A DNA stretch of 64,000 nucleotides from positions 186,001 to 250,000 of the forward strand of contig CAXXWR010000006.1 of assembly GCA_963666805.2 (NCBI GenBank). The letters are read 5' to 3'. Source of the DNA: Fusibacter sp963666805 (lineage in GTDB: Bacteria; Bacillota; Clostridia; Peptostreptococcales; Acidaminobacteraceae). How positions within the stretch are numbered: the first letter of the stretch is position 1; each line of letters opens with the position of its first letter. Below the pieces are notes generated by a model. It ran no database searches. It was not told where the DNA came from and saw only the letters and a program-made list of their open reading frames with translations. A program made the position numbers and the translations under genes. This document shows, in pieces, positions 52,690-61,418 of the stretch.

Positions 52690-54353
52690 GTATTAACCTT
52701 TTCAAGTACCATTTCTTTGTATTTCGACAATTTTTCTTTTGCTTTCTTGTCTTCTTCATCTCTCATTGAAAAATAGACCTTTAATTTAGGTTCCGTTCCT
52801 GATGGTCTCAGAACAAACCAAGACTGATCATCAATATAAAACTTAATAACATTAGAAGCTGGTAAGCCAGTATCATCTGTCAAATAGTCTATTTTGGTTT
52901 GATAATCAACTAAACTTTCAGAATCTGTTCTAAATTTATCCATAATAGCATCCATCATGGTGCCTCCCGCTTTCCCTTCAAAGTAAGTGGAGATGGTTTC
53001 TTCTTCAAAGTAGCCGTGTTTTTGATAAATACTATCGAGTGCATCTTTTAAAGTCATCCCTTTTCGTTTATAGTATTCTGTCATTTCAATTGCCATTAAA
53101 GTGCCCATTACGGCATCCTTATCACGGACATGAGGATCAAAGAGATAACCGTAACTTTCTTCATATCCCATAATAAAATGATTTCTATCTTTTTCAATTT
53201 GTTCACCAATAAATTTAAAGCCTGTCAACGTCTTAACCAACTTAACACCAAACGCATCCGCTTGAGCCTTCGCCAAATCTGATGATACAATCGTATTGAC
53301 GATATAGTCATCTGCTGATAAATGGTCTCTTGCAGATAAGACATATTCCAAGAACAATGAACCAATCTGATTGCCAGACAGTACGCGGTAGCTATTCCCA
53401 TCTTGGATTAAAAGACCAATTCTATCACAATCGGGATCTGTAGCAACTACTAAGTCTGCCCCATAACGCTCAGCATATTTAATAGCCACTTCAAAAGCTT
53501 CATATTCTTCTGGATTGGGTTTTTTACACGTTGGAAACTCGCCATCAGGTTCAATTTGCTCCTCTACAGGAATCAGACCTGAAAAAGACATTTCTTTTAA
53601 TGTTCTCAATACCGTCGCACCACCTGTACCATGTAGTGGCGTATAAACAACCTTAAGTTCTGACTCTTTAAGCAATTGAGGTCTAATAGAGACTTGTTTA
53701 GCCATTTCAATATAGGGAAAATCAACTTCTTCTCCTACTATTTTTAAAATGCCTTGCTCTAAAGCCTCTTTCTTCTCTAAACATTTCACCATGTTGAAAT
53801 CAACTACTTTTGATACATGTTCTACCAATGCATTTGCCAAGTGAGGAACCAACTGACAGCCTGTTTCATCATACACTTTGTAGCCATTATATTCTGGTGG
53901 ATTATGACTCGCCGTTACCATGACACCCCCAATGCAGTTCAGTTGTCGCACTGCAAAAGACAATTCTGGCGTCGTTCTGACCTCGTCAAAAAGATAGGCT
54001 TTGATGCCATTCGCTCCCATTACAAGTGCTGTTTCCATAGCGAATTCTCTCGATTTACGTCTTGAATCATAAGCAATAGCAACTGCTTTTTCAAACCCTT
54101 CTTTGCTAGCCATATCTCTTTCTAATAAAAAATTAGCAAAACCTTGAGTCGCTTTTCTAACAATGTATTCATTAATGCGATTGGTCCCTGCACCGATAAT
54201 TCCTCTCATCCCTGCTGTACCAAAAGCCAAATCCTTGTAAAAACGATCTTCTATTTCTTTCTCATTCCCTTTGATTGAAGCCAATTCAGCTCTAAAAGAG
54301 TCACTAAAGTAATCGTCATTTAACCAACTTTCATACTTCTCATTAACCGTCAT
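52674..54353 (-). CDS. Phosphohexomutase (PgcA-like alpha-phosphoglucomutase)
   Basis: The enzyme interconverts hexose 1- and 6-phosphates. The 559-residue protein has the family order: FGTAGMRGIIGAGTNRIN (about 42-59), the phosphoserine loop GGVMVTASHNPPEYNGYKVYD, the metal loop ATDPDCDRIG and the sugar loop GYEESYGYL, then VLRPSGTEPKLKVYF. ATG 54353 with AAGGAG upstream is used instead of the start at 54389. Glucose-1-phosphate is needed for UDP-sugars that feed glycans. Confidence 0.92.
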   Translation of the reverse strand: MTVNEKYESWLNDDYFSDSFRAELASIKGNEKEIEDRFYKDLAFGTAGMRGIIGAGTNRINEYIVRKATQGFANFLLERDMASKEGFEKAVAIAYDSRRKSREFAMETALVMGANGIKAYLFDEVRTTPELSFAVRQLNCIGGVMVTASHNPPEYNGYKVYDETGCQLVPHLANALVEHVSKVVDFNMVKCLEKKEALEQGILKIVGEEVDFPYIEMAKQVSIRPQLLKESELKVVYTPLHGTGGATVLRTLKEMSFSGLIPVEEQIEPDGEFPTCKKPNPEEYEAFEVAIKYAERYGADLVVATDPDCDRIGLLIQDGNSYRVLSGNQIGSLFLEYVLSARDHLSADDYIVNTIVSSDLAKAQADAFGVKLVKTLTGFKFIGEQIEKDRNHFIMGYEESYGYLFDPHVRDKDAVMGTLMAIEMTEYYKRKGMTLKDALDSIYQKHGYFEEETISTYFEGKAGGTMMDAIMDKFRTDSESLVDYQTKIDYLTDDTGLPASNVIKFYIDDQSWFVLRPSGTEPKLKVYFSMRDEEDKKAKEKLSKYKEMVLEKVNTCITK

Positions 54354-54440
54354 ATAACTTCTCCTTTTCAATCTAGTATACTGCTTCACTTTGCAGCTAA
54401 ATTATCATCCTTTTTAAGGCACCTCTGTCTCAAGTTTTCC

Positions 54441-55652
54441 TTACTGAAAAAGGCGTTTATAAATTTCAATCATCACTGCTGTTTTCCACTTTTGAGGTAG
54501 AAAACTAACGCCCTTGGTACTGATAATTGCAACAATTTGTTTTATAAAAGTATTTAAGGTTTCATCTTCATCCCTTAAATAGTAATGCATCACTTCTTGT
54601 CTCAATTCATCAAATGTGTAAAGTTTGAATCTTTCCAGTTTCGCTTCTCTACCTAAAAATTCATAATAAGATAACATAAAATCAGAATAGGTTGCCTCTG
54701 GAGGCACTTTTAAAATTTCTGCAATGAGCGGCACGATAGATTCATACATCGCACGATAAGATTCATTATTAACCCCTAAGAGTTGGCTAATACTTATAAT
54801 ATTTTTAAGGGAAATAGCATGAATACGTTCTAGTGCTACTTCGTCTGATAGTTTGTCAGTAATATAAAACCACTCACCATAATAACCTTTTAATACCTTT
54901 AATGTATCATAATACCCTAATCTCATGTTATAAGCCGCCCGATTTGGATCAAATTCAAGTGTGCCACCTAAATCTTCTGAAGGTTCAATCATTAAAATAG
55001 TGGCATCATTTTTGTTCTTAATGCGTTGGCGTAAGCCCAAACCGTGAATTCTAATAGCTAAAATATCACTCGCACCTGCCGAAAGTGCCATATTGACGGG
55101 CAAATTATCAAAAACGCCTCCATCTATCAACACCTTATCATCAATTCGTTCTTGCTTGAAAGCAGGAAAATTGGATGACGCAATAATGTAGTCATGTAGT
55201 TTGCCTTCCGGAATATCCTCAACAAAAATTTCAATTGGTCTCAAATCGCTTAAAGACAGGGTTACCAGTCCATAGTGAATACTTGATTGCCTCACTTTAT
55301 CCTCATCTATATAATCCCTCAACAGCTGTCTAAATGGTGAGACATCAATGCCACCCTGCTTTAAGGTGTCAATCACACTATCGCGCAGTTTTTTAGAGTC
55401 TCCAGAAAAATCTAATTTAAGAACTTGTTGAAGACTTTCTGCATCCCCTTGAATCAAGTCCTTCGCTTCTGCACTCAGCCAAAGCTTCTCCATGAGTTCA
55501 ATCTCTCCCATTGCGATAAGCGCACCATTAATAGAGCCAATAGATGCCCCTACTACCATATCATAACTTATACCACACGCTTTAATAGCTTTCATTGCGC
55601 CTGCTTGAAAAGACCCTTTAGCACCGCCACCCTCTAAAACAATTGCTCGCAT
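54441..55652 (-). CDS. Patatin-like phospholipase
   Basis: The 403-residue protein begins VLEGGGAKGSFQAGAMKAI with the oxyanion GGGAKG, has the nucleophile elbow GASIGS (serine about 37) and the aspartate of LIDGGVFDN, so both catalytic residues are present. There is no signal peptide; it probably acts on the inner face of the membrane or in cytosol. It is not closely linked to the phosphohexomutase gene (87-base gap), and may be part of the same transcript. Confidence 0.88.
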   Translation of the reverse strand: MRAIVLEGGGAKGSFQAGAMKAIKACGISYDMVVGASIGSINGALIAMGEIELMEKLWLSAEAKDLIQGDAESLQQVLKLDFSGDSKKLRDSVIDTLKQGGIDVSPFRQLLRDYIDEDKVRQSSIHYGLVTLSLSDLRPIEIFVEDIPEGKLHDYIIASSNFPAFKQERIDDKVLIDGGVFDNLPVNMALSAGASDILAIRIHGLGLRQRIKNKNDATILMIEPSEDLGGTLEFDPNRAAYNMRLGYYDTLKVLKGYYGEWFYITDKLSDEVALERIHAISLKNIISISQLLGVNNESYRAMYESIVPLIAEILKVPPEATYSDFMLSYYEFLGREAKLERFKLYTFDELRQEVMHYYLRDEDETLNTFIKQIVAIISTKGVSFLPQKWKTAVMIEIYKRLFQ

Positions 55653-55805
55653 CAGTCACCTCTATTTATTATATTCTTATTACTTCATAAGGCTATCACT
55701 TGATGTTTATATGCCACTTTGTTATCATCTCTTTTATCATAACATTTTTGACACTTATCTGCCTTATTTCCTTTTATGCTTCAAAAGAAAATTGTCTTAT
55801 TAAAC

Positions 55806-55839
55806 ATAAAAAAATAGTGTAAGTTCACTTACACTATTT
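55806..55839 (-). terminator. Intrinsic terminator after flgJ-like gene
   Basis: AAATAGTGTAAG and CTTACACTATTT form a 12-13 base-pair stem, with TTTTTTTATG following on the minus strand. Confidence 0.9.
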
Positions 55840-55858
55840 GTACCCCATCACAGAGGCT

Positions 55859-56305
55859 TTAATTTGCATTATTCAATTTATTTAAAATATCATCCGCCGA
55901 ATTAAGAGGATCACCTGAATGTTCATCGTCTGAACCCTCCTGATTAATAGGATCTTTTGAAAGTTCATAATGCTTGGTAAATTGCTCATAGATCATATCG
56001 CCTATCCCTAAGCCACCAGCATCTGCAATTTGATTCGCCATCTCCTCGTCAAACATAGACTCAAATGTTTTCGTTGCATTGCTCTTTTCAGTTAACCCAC
56101 CTTCGGGTATCGTGCTTCGCATTTGTTTTAAAAGCATATTGACAAAAATGGATTCAAATTGATGACATACTTTTTTCATTTCTTCTTGATCATCAGATTT
56201 TGCCGCTGCTTCAAGTTGTGTTTTAAAGTCAGCATCTTGACCCTTCGTATATTGGTTTGATGCCGTTTGAAATGCGTTACTCACTAAAGTGTTATCAATT
56301 TTCAT
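55859..56305 (-). CDS. flgJ: Rod-binding FlgJ-like protein (no muramidase domain)
   Basis: The 148-residue protein has the rod-binding domain of FlgJ: KKVCHQFESIFVNMLLKQMRSTIPEGG and TFESMFDEEMANQIADAGGLGIGDMIYEQ. It lacks the lytic glucosaminidase/transglycosylase domain of Proteobacterial FlgJ, as normal in Firmicutes. It follows flgG by 67 bases, completing a small rod operon. A terminator closes it. Confidence 0.9.
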   Translation of the reverse strand: MKIDNTLVSNAFQTASNQYTKGQDADFKTQLEAAAKSDDQEEMKKVCHQFESIFVNMLLKQMRSTIPEGGLTEKSNATKTFESMFDEEMANQIADAGGLGIGDMIYEQFTKHYELSKDPINQEGSDDEHSGDPLNSADDILNKLNNAN

Positions 56306-56372
56306 AAGTACCTTCTCTCTCTAAAAGGGTAATCGTTCATTTTCGATTAACATCCCCATAAAATACAAATGA

Positions 56373-57170
56373 CTATCGTTTGATATTATTAGCAATTTCT
56401 AAAAGTCTATCTGCTGTTTGAATGGATTTAGAGTTAATTTCATAAGCTCTTTCTGCTGTTATCAAATTAATCATTTCATCTACAATCTCAACATTACTAC
56501 CTTCTAAGAAACCTTGCATCACTTCTGTGTCATCAATATCTTCAATCCCATTGATAGGCGTTCCTGATGCTTTAGTTGCCTTGTAGAGGTTCTTCCCTTC
56601 TGCTTCAAGACCCGCTGGGTTGACAAATTTTGATAAGCCAATAGTGCCAATATTTTCATATTCTTCTTCACCAGCACGTTTAACTTTCATATTCCCCACC
56701 GAATCAACCATGAATTCTTTGACATTATTGCCGAGTACAATATCTGCGCCATCGGCGTTTTGAACATAAAATCCTTCTGTTGTCACGAGTTTCATACCTT
56801 CATCTGTTGATGCCACTTTAAAAGAACCGTCTTTCGTATATCTCAATTCACCATTTTCATTGACAACATTGAAAAAGTGATCGCCACTAATAGCAATATC
56901 GAATTGGTTATCTGTTTGTTGGAGATTTCCCGTTGTAAAATCTCTCAGTGTTGCTGCACTCATAACCCCATGACCAATTTCAAGTGGAACAGGGCTACCT
57001 TCATTTTGAATCTGTTCTTTTTGTACCATTTGATCATACATAATATCTTTGAATTCCAATCGCTGACCTTTAAATCCAGTGGTATTCACATTGGATAAGT
57101 TGTTGGAAATAGTATCTATTTTGAGTTGCAAGTTTTTCATACCTGATGCAGCTGACCAAAGTGCTTTCAT
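56373..57170 (-). CDS. flgG: Flagellar basal-body rod protein FlgG-type (FlhP position)
   Basis: The 265-residue axial protein has the N-terminal rod motif MKALWSAASGMKNLQLKIDTISNNLSNVNTTGFK and C-terminal VMQGFLEGSNVEIVDEMINLITAERAYEINSKSIQTADRLL. It forms the distal rod. The downstream half of the mbl-flhO-flhP order known in B. subtilis. It lies 62 bases after flhO, in one transcript. Confidence 0.92.
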   Translation of the reverse strand: MKALWSAASGMKNLQLKIDTISNNLSNVNTTGFKGQRLEFKDIMYDQMVQKEQIQNEGSPVPLEIGHGVMSAATLRDFTTGNLQQTDNQFDIAISGDHFFNVVNENGELRYTKDGSFKVASTDEGMKLVTTEGFYVQNADGADIVLGNNVKEFMVDSVGNMKVKRAGEEEYENIGTIGLSKFVNPAGLEAEGKNLYKATKASGTPINGIEDIDDTEVMQGFLEGSNVEIVDEMINLITAERAYEINSKSIQTADRLLEIANNIKR

Positions 57171-57232
57171 TATAATCCTCCTCTAAATTGTACTCAATCG
57201 TCCTTAAGTTTTCTATTTAATCTGCCTTATGC

Positions 57233-58303
57233 TTATACACGTCCTAAATCATTCACTGCCTTGCTGATCATATCATCAATCGTCGTAATGGCTTTGGAAC
57301 TGGATTCATAATTTCTATTCATTTGAATTAAATTGATCATCTCAGTGACCGCATCTGCATTTGAACCTTCAAGAAAACCCTGAAGTACTTTCCCATCGAA
57401 TTCAACTTTTTCTCCCGTCGGATTAGGAAGCACTTTAATAAAAGATCCCCCCACTTTTTGGAGGTCTCCTACATTAGTATAATTGGTAAGTGCAAATTTA
57501 TCAGTAATTTGACCGTCTTGAATAATTTCACCATATTCATTAATACTAAAATTTTCATCATTAATGATAATCGGTCCTTCAACACCAAGTACTTTATAAC
57601 CATCCATAGTTACAAGTTCATTATTGGAATTAATAGTAAATGCACCATTGCGCGAAAGATAATCCTTCCCTGCTACTTCAACATGGAAAAAGCCTTCACC
57701 TTTAAGTGCCACATCGTATTTCTGACCTGTATGTTCAAGCTGACCCGATTCATAATCAGTCAAAATCTTTGCTGATTTAACCCCTGCACTCATGAGGCCT
57801 ATGTTGTTAAGTTTGTTCTTTTGGACCAAATTACCAACCGTTTGTCCACCTACACTCACATTACCGAGTTCATCAATATCAAAATCGCTGTCACCCACAT
57901 AGACTGGACCCTTATCGCTTAAAATTTTATCTCCACTCAACCAGTCAAATGTCCCGCCGACATTTTTTCTGATTGTTCTCAAATAACCATCTTTATCTTT
58001 AATAAATCTCACTTCATCAGTATAGTGAATCCCATCTTCTGTATCAACTTTAAAATAACCATTAGTCGTTTTTAAATTGTACTCTTTATCCACCATTGAT
58101 AAAGTCACCTTTATAGGCTTGGTATTCGCCATATAATCAGAGCCTTTGATGCGAGAAAATAAGCGATCATTAAAAGATTCTACGCCCATTCGGTCTTTTT
58201 TGTACCCAGCAGTATTCACATTGGCGAGGTTATTACTGATGACATCTATTTTATCTGTATTGGCAACCATACTGGTGCCCGCTACGTATAATCCTTTTAC
58301 CAT
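57233..58303 (-). CDS. flhO: Flagellar hook-basal-body protein, FlhO/FlgF type
   Basis: The 356-residue axial protein opens MVKGLYVAGTSMVANTDKID with the VISNNLANVNTAGYKKDR motif and ends LQGFLEGSNADAVTEMINLIQMNRNYESSSKAI. It is longer than B. subtilis FlhO (270), with an inserted region about residues 85-170. Its own sigma-D promoter lies 31 bases upstream, as in B. subtilis where flhO is sigma-D dependent. Confidence 0.9.
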   Translation of the reverse strand: MVKGLYVAGTSMVANTDKIDVISNNLANVNTAGYKKDRMGVESFNDRLFSRIKGSDYMANTKPIKVTLSMVDKEYNLKTTNGYFKVDTEDGIHYTDEVRFIKDKDGYLRTIRKNVGGTFDWLSGDKILSDKGPVYVGDSDFDIDELGNVSVGGQTVGNLVQKNKLNNIGLMSAGVKSAKILTDYESGQLEHTGQKYDVALKGEGFFHVEVAGKDYLSRNGAFTINSNNELVTMDGYKVLGVEGPIIINDENFSINEYGEIIQDGQITDKFALTNYTNVGDLQKVGGSFIKVLPNPTGEKVEFDGKVLQGFLEGSNADAVTEMINLIQMNRNYESSSKAITTIDDMISKAVNDLGRV

Positions 58304-58333
58304 TTATAGTCTCCACCTTTCATTCTTTTTAGA

Positions 58334-58361
58334 ATATCGGTCGCTCTTCCTTTAATCTTTA
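58334..58361 (-). promoter_or_regulatory. Sigma-D promoter of flhO-flgG-flgJ
   Basis: TAAA (58361-58358), 16 bases, ACCGATAT (58341-58334) on the minus strand. Confidence 0.87.
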
Positions 58362-58381
58362 GTTTTTATCACATATTTCTC

Positions 58382-58434
58382 ATCAAAAAAGAAATTTATT
58401 TTCGCAAAAAAAATAAGAAAACTTCTTTTTTGAT
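58382..58434. repeat. 12-bp inverted repeat upstream of flhO
   Basis: ATCAAAAAAGAA (58382-58393) and TTCTTTTTTGAT (58423-58434) are perfectly inverted around a 29-base AT-rich spacer. It sits just upstream of the flhO sigma-D promoter. It could be a long-stem RNA or a protein site; it lacks a clear terminator tail. Confidence 0.5.
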
Positions 58435-58513
58435 AAGTTTTCTCAATTAATAGTTACTTCATTAACGATTAGGTATTTCTATAGCTTTAGAGCGACTATT
58501 CGCTCCAAAACGA

Positions 58514-58626
58514 TTGATGTCATATGTTTAAAATGATATATTAATAGTGGTTAAATACCATACCCTTTATTAATTTCAATTTCCTCATTATGGGCGTGTC
58601 ATGCGATGGCACCCCATCTTTTTTTG
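58514..58626 (+). ncRNA. Possible plus-strand small RNA in the flhO-mbl gap
   Basis: On the plus strand, TTGATG (58514-58519), 17 bases and TATATT (58537-58542, with TGA before it) form a promoter-like unit. About 45 bases further, ATGGG-C-GTGTCAT pairs with ATGGCACCCCAT around a GCG loop (58590-58617), followed by CTTTTTTT, an intrinsic terminator pattern. No plus-strand gene exists upstream to use this terminator. The expected transcript is about 75-80 bases. No riboswitch class was recognised, including c-di-GMP types. Confidence 0.4.
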
Positions 58627-58662
58627 TCTTGAAAGCCGCCTATTATAAGGGTTCATCTCATT

Positions 58663-58696
58663 AAAAAACCCCATAAGTAATCACCTTATGAGGTTT
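58663..58696 (-). terminator. Intrinsic terminator of mbl
   Basis: AACCTCATAAG and CTTATGGGGTT pair on the minus strand with one U-G, followed by TTTT. Confidence 0.85.
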
Positions 58697-58744
58697 ATCA
58701 TTTATTTCTATATCTTTATTATCTCGTAATTATCATTTTTTTGA

Positions 58745-59779
58745 TTAGACGTACTTTTTCTTCGTTGGTGTCATCAGATTTTTTTCGAGCACATCAATAT
58801 GCTCAAGACTTAAACCTGTTCCTTTTGCCCACACAACTCACAGCGTCATCTGCAATATATGTCGGGATGCCTGTACGTTTTTCAATTAACTTATTCAGAC
58901 CATACAGTAATGACCCACCCCCTGTTAAAACAATGCCTCTTGAACTGATATCAGAAGACAATTCTGGTGGTGTTTTTTCAAGAACCGCATGAACTGCATC
59001 ACATACTGAGTTAACCGATTCAGAAAGTGCTTCCATCATTTCATCACTTGAAATGGCTATATTTTTAGGAAGTCCCGTGATTAAATCACGCCCCCTACAG
59101 TCCATCTTAATAGCTTTGGTTCTTGGATAAGCCGTCCCTATATTAATCTTAAGTTCTTCTGCTGTCCGTTCACCAATTAGCAAATTATGTCTTTTTCTCA
59201 TGTACTTAATAATCGCTTCATCAAATTTATCACCAGCTACTTTAATAGAGCTGCTCACGACAATGCCGCCAAGAGAAATAACCGCAATATCAGAGGTTCC
59301 ACCACCAATATCTATAATCATATTACCATCCGGTTTTGTAATATCAAGTCCTGCACCAATAGCAGCAGCAATTGGTTCTTCAATAAGAAAAGTTCTCCCG
59401 CCTCCTCTCCTGCTTCTTGAGTAGCATCTAAAACAGCACGCTTCTCAACTTCAGTGACACCACTTGGTACACAAATGATAATTTTAGGTCTAAATAAACG
59501 GCGTTTGCCACATGTTTTGTTAATAAAATAGCGCAACATGCGCTCAGTCACATCGTAATCTGAAATAACACCATCTTTAAGCGGTCTAATCGCAACGATA
59601 TTTCCCGGTGTTCTCCCTAACATTTTTCGTGCTTCATTTCCTACAGAAAGTACACGATCTGTATGCTTATCAATTGCAACGACAGAAGGTTCTCTCAGTA
59701 CGATGCCTTTGCCTTTAATGTATACAAGTACACTTGCTGTTCCTAAATCTATTCCTATTTCAGCACCAAGTCCAAACAT
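58745..59779 (-). pseudogene. mbl: MreB-family (Mbl) gene broken by two frameshifts
   Basis: Mbl is an actin-like protein that guides cell-wall synthesis. Three frames are needed to read it. Start ATG 59779 gives MFGLGAEIGIDLGTASVLVY through GEEAG. At about 59412-59396 a purine-rich stretch shifts to a frame reading RTFLIEEPIAAAIGAGLDI and on to SCV. Near 58830-58828 an extra G shifts again to AKGTGLSLEHIDVLEKNLMTPTKKKYV and the true stop at 58747-58745. The ATP-site motifs are present across frames. Position murA-mbl-flhO matches B. subtilis. Two indels in a widely conserved gene suggest either decay or sequence error. Confidence 0.85.
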
Positions 59780-59812
59780 GCAATCCAATCCACCTTCCAC
59801 CAGTAATTTTAT

Positions 59813-61075
59813 CTAAAAGTCTATTCTTTCTATTTTTGCGCCAAGACTAATCAAATCTTCTTCAATACGCGGATAACCCCGATCAATGTGATAAATTTCG
59901 TCGACTTCTGTTTCACCTTCAGCAATGAGTCCTGCTAAAACCATTGCAGCACCTGCTCTTAAATCAGTTGCCCTTACTTGAGCCCCTTGTAACTCTTTAA
60001 CGCCTTGTATAACGGCACTATGACCTTCAATTTTAATATTGGCTCCCATACGGTTAATCTCAGCAACGTGTCTAAAGCGATTTTCAAAAACTGTTTCAGT
60101 AATCAGACTCGTGCCTTCAGCAATAGAAAGAAGAGCCATAAATTGTGCTTGAACATCTGTTGGAAAGCCTGGATAAGGAAGTGTCGTTAAATCAACTGCC
60201 TTAAGATGGTCAGTACCAATCACACGAATCACATCATCTTCATCTTCCACAGTAACACCCATTTCTCTCAGTTTAGCACTTATAGGCTTAACATGACTTG
60301 ATACAACGTTTTCTATAGTCACATCGCCACCGGTAATCGCTGCTGCAACCATATAAGTTGCTGTAATAATACGATCTGGAATAGTTTGATGTCTGGTTCC
60401 TTTTAAATGTTCAACCCCTGTCACTCGGATAGTATCTGTACCCGCACCTTTGACATTTGCTCCCATCTCATTCAGATAATTAGCAAGGTCAATAATTTCC
60501 GGTTCCTTGGCTGCATTTTGAATTAGGGTTTGACCCTTGGCCATTGTCGCTGCCATCATTATATTTTCAGTTGCACCCACTGATGGAAAATCCAAATAGA
60601 TTTCATTTCCAACTAAGCCATTTTCAGCTTTCGCTTCAATATAGCCATGTCCTAAATTAATTTCAGCACCTAGTGCTTGAAACCCTTTTAAATGTAAATC
60701 AATCGGTCTTGCTCCAATATCACAACCGCCTGGCATAGATACTTTTGCAACCCCTTTTCTTGCAAGTAAAGGCCCCATTACCAAGAATGATGCTCTCATT
60801 TTTTGAATAATTTCATATGGTGCTTCACATAACAGTTTTTCTGCTGGATTCACTTCGACTATTTCAGCCTTTTTATCATATTTAACGGTTAATCCTAAAG
60901 CCTCAAGTAATGAAACCATCACTTCAACATCTAAGAGACCCGGAACACTCTCAATTGTACATTTTTCTTCAGCTAATATAGATGCTGCCATTAATTTAAG
61001 CACTGAATTTTTAGCGCCATTTATTTTAATTTTGCCTTTTAAAGGACCACTTTTTCTAACCAATAATCTTGCCAA
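59813..61075 (-). CDS. murA: UDP-N-acetylglucosamine 1-carboxyvinyltransferase MurA
   Basis: MurA adds enolpyruvate to UDP-GlcNAc, the first committed step in peptidoglycan synthesis. The 420-residue protein has the catalytic cysteine (Cys118) in MPGGCDIGARP, GAKNSVLK near the start and the C-terminal RGYPRIEEDLISLGAKIERI. The start is TTG 61075, six bases after GGAGG; the upstream GTG at 61102 has no ribosome site. Second copies of murA are common in Firmicutes; only one is here. A sigma-A promoter lies upstream. Confidence 0.95.
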   Translation of the reverse strand: MARLLVRKSGPLKGKIKINGAKNSVLKLMAASILAEEKCTIESVPGLLDVEVMVSLLEALGLTVKYDKKAEIVEVNPAEKLLCEAPYEIIQKMRASFLVMGPLLARKGVAKVSMPGGCDIGARPIDLHLKGFQALGAEINLGHGYIEAKAENGLVGNEIYLDFPSVGATENIMMAATMAKGQTLIQNAAKEPEIIDLANYLNEMGANVKGAGTDTIRVTGVEHLKGTRHQTIPDRIITATYMVAAAITGGDVTIENVVSSHVKPISAKLREMGVTVEDEDDVIRVIGTDHLKAVDLTTLPYPGFPTDVQAQFMALLSIAEGTSLITETVFENRFRHVAEINRMGANIKIEGHSAVIQGVKELQGAQVRATDLRAGAAMVLAGLIAEGETEVDEIYHIDRGYPRIEEDLISLGAKIERIDF

Positions 61076-61202
61076 TTTATTCCTCCATTTCAAGACCCAC
61101 AATTGTTTCTTGATTCTATTATTGATTGAACAACTTCTTTTCAGTATTTTCGGTATCCTAACCTTGTTTTAGTAAACAGGTTAAAAGTATTCATCTTTTA
61201 TT

Positions 61203-61231
61203 ATTATATATAAAATGTTTCCGTCGTTCAA
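61203..61231 (-). promoter_or_regulatory. Sigma-A promoter of murA
   Basis: TTGAAC (61231-61226), 17 bases, TATAAT (61208-61203) on the minus strand. The 128-base leader holds a bulged AACCT-AGGTT hairpin (61156-61178) but no known riboswitch. Confidence 0.82.
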
Positions 61232-61345
61232 GCCTTTTGAAAGATTTGGAAACAAACCTTTTTTGTAGGCACATATTAATATATATCATCTAGGCTTCAA
61301 GTACCATAGGACTATTGTTATAAGAATTCTAGGTCATTCTTCCAA

Positions 61346-61388
61346 AATCAAAAATCAAGCCTCAATAATGGTTCATCGAAGCTTGATT
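61346..61388 (-). terminator. Intrinsic terminator of the chemoreceptor gene
   Basis: AATCAAGC (61388-61381) pairs with GCTTGATT (61360-61353) on the minus strand, followed by TTTGATTTT. Confidence 0.75.
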
Positions 61389-61418
61389 CTATCTTTTAAT
61401 GATCACGATTTCATCTTT

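Noticed and set aside
58440..58660. Possible c-di-GMP riboswitch upstream of the rod genes
   Set aside because: The conserved GEMM core elements are missing on both strands.
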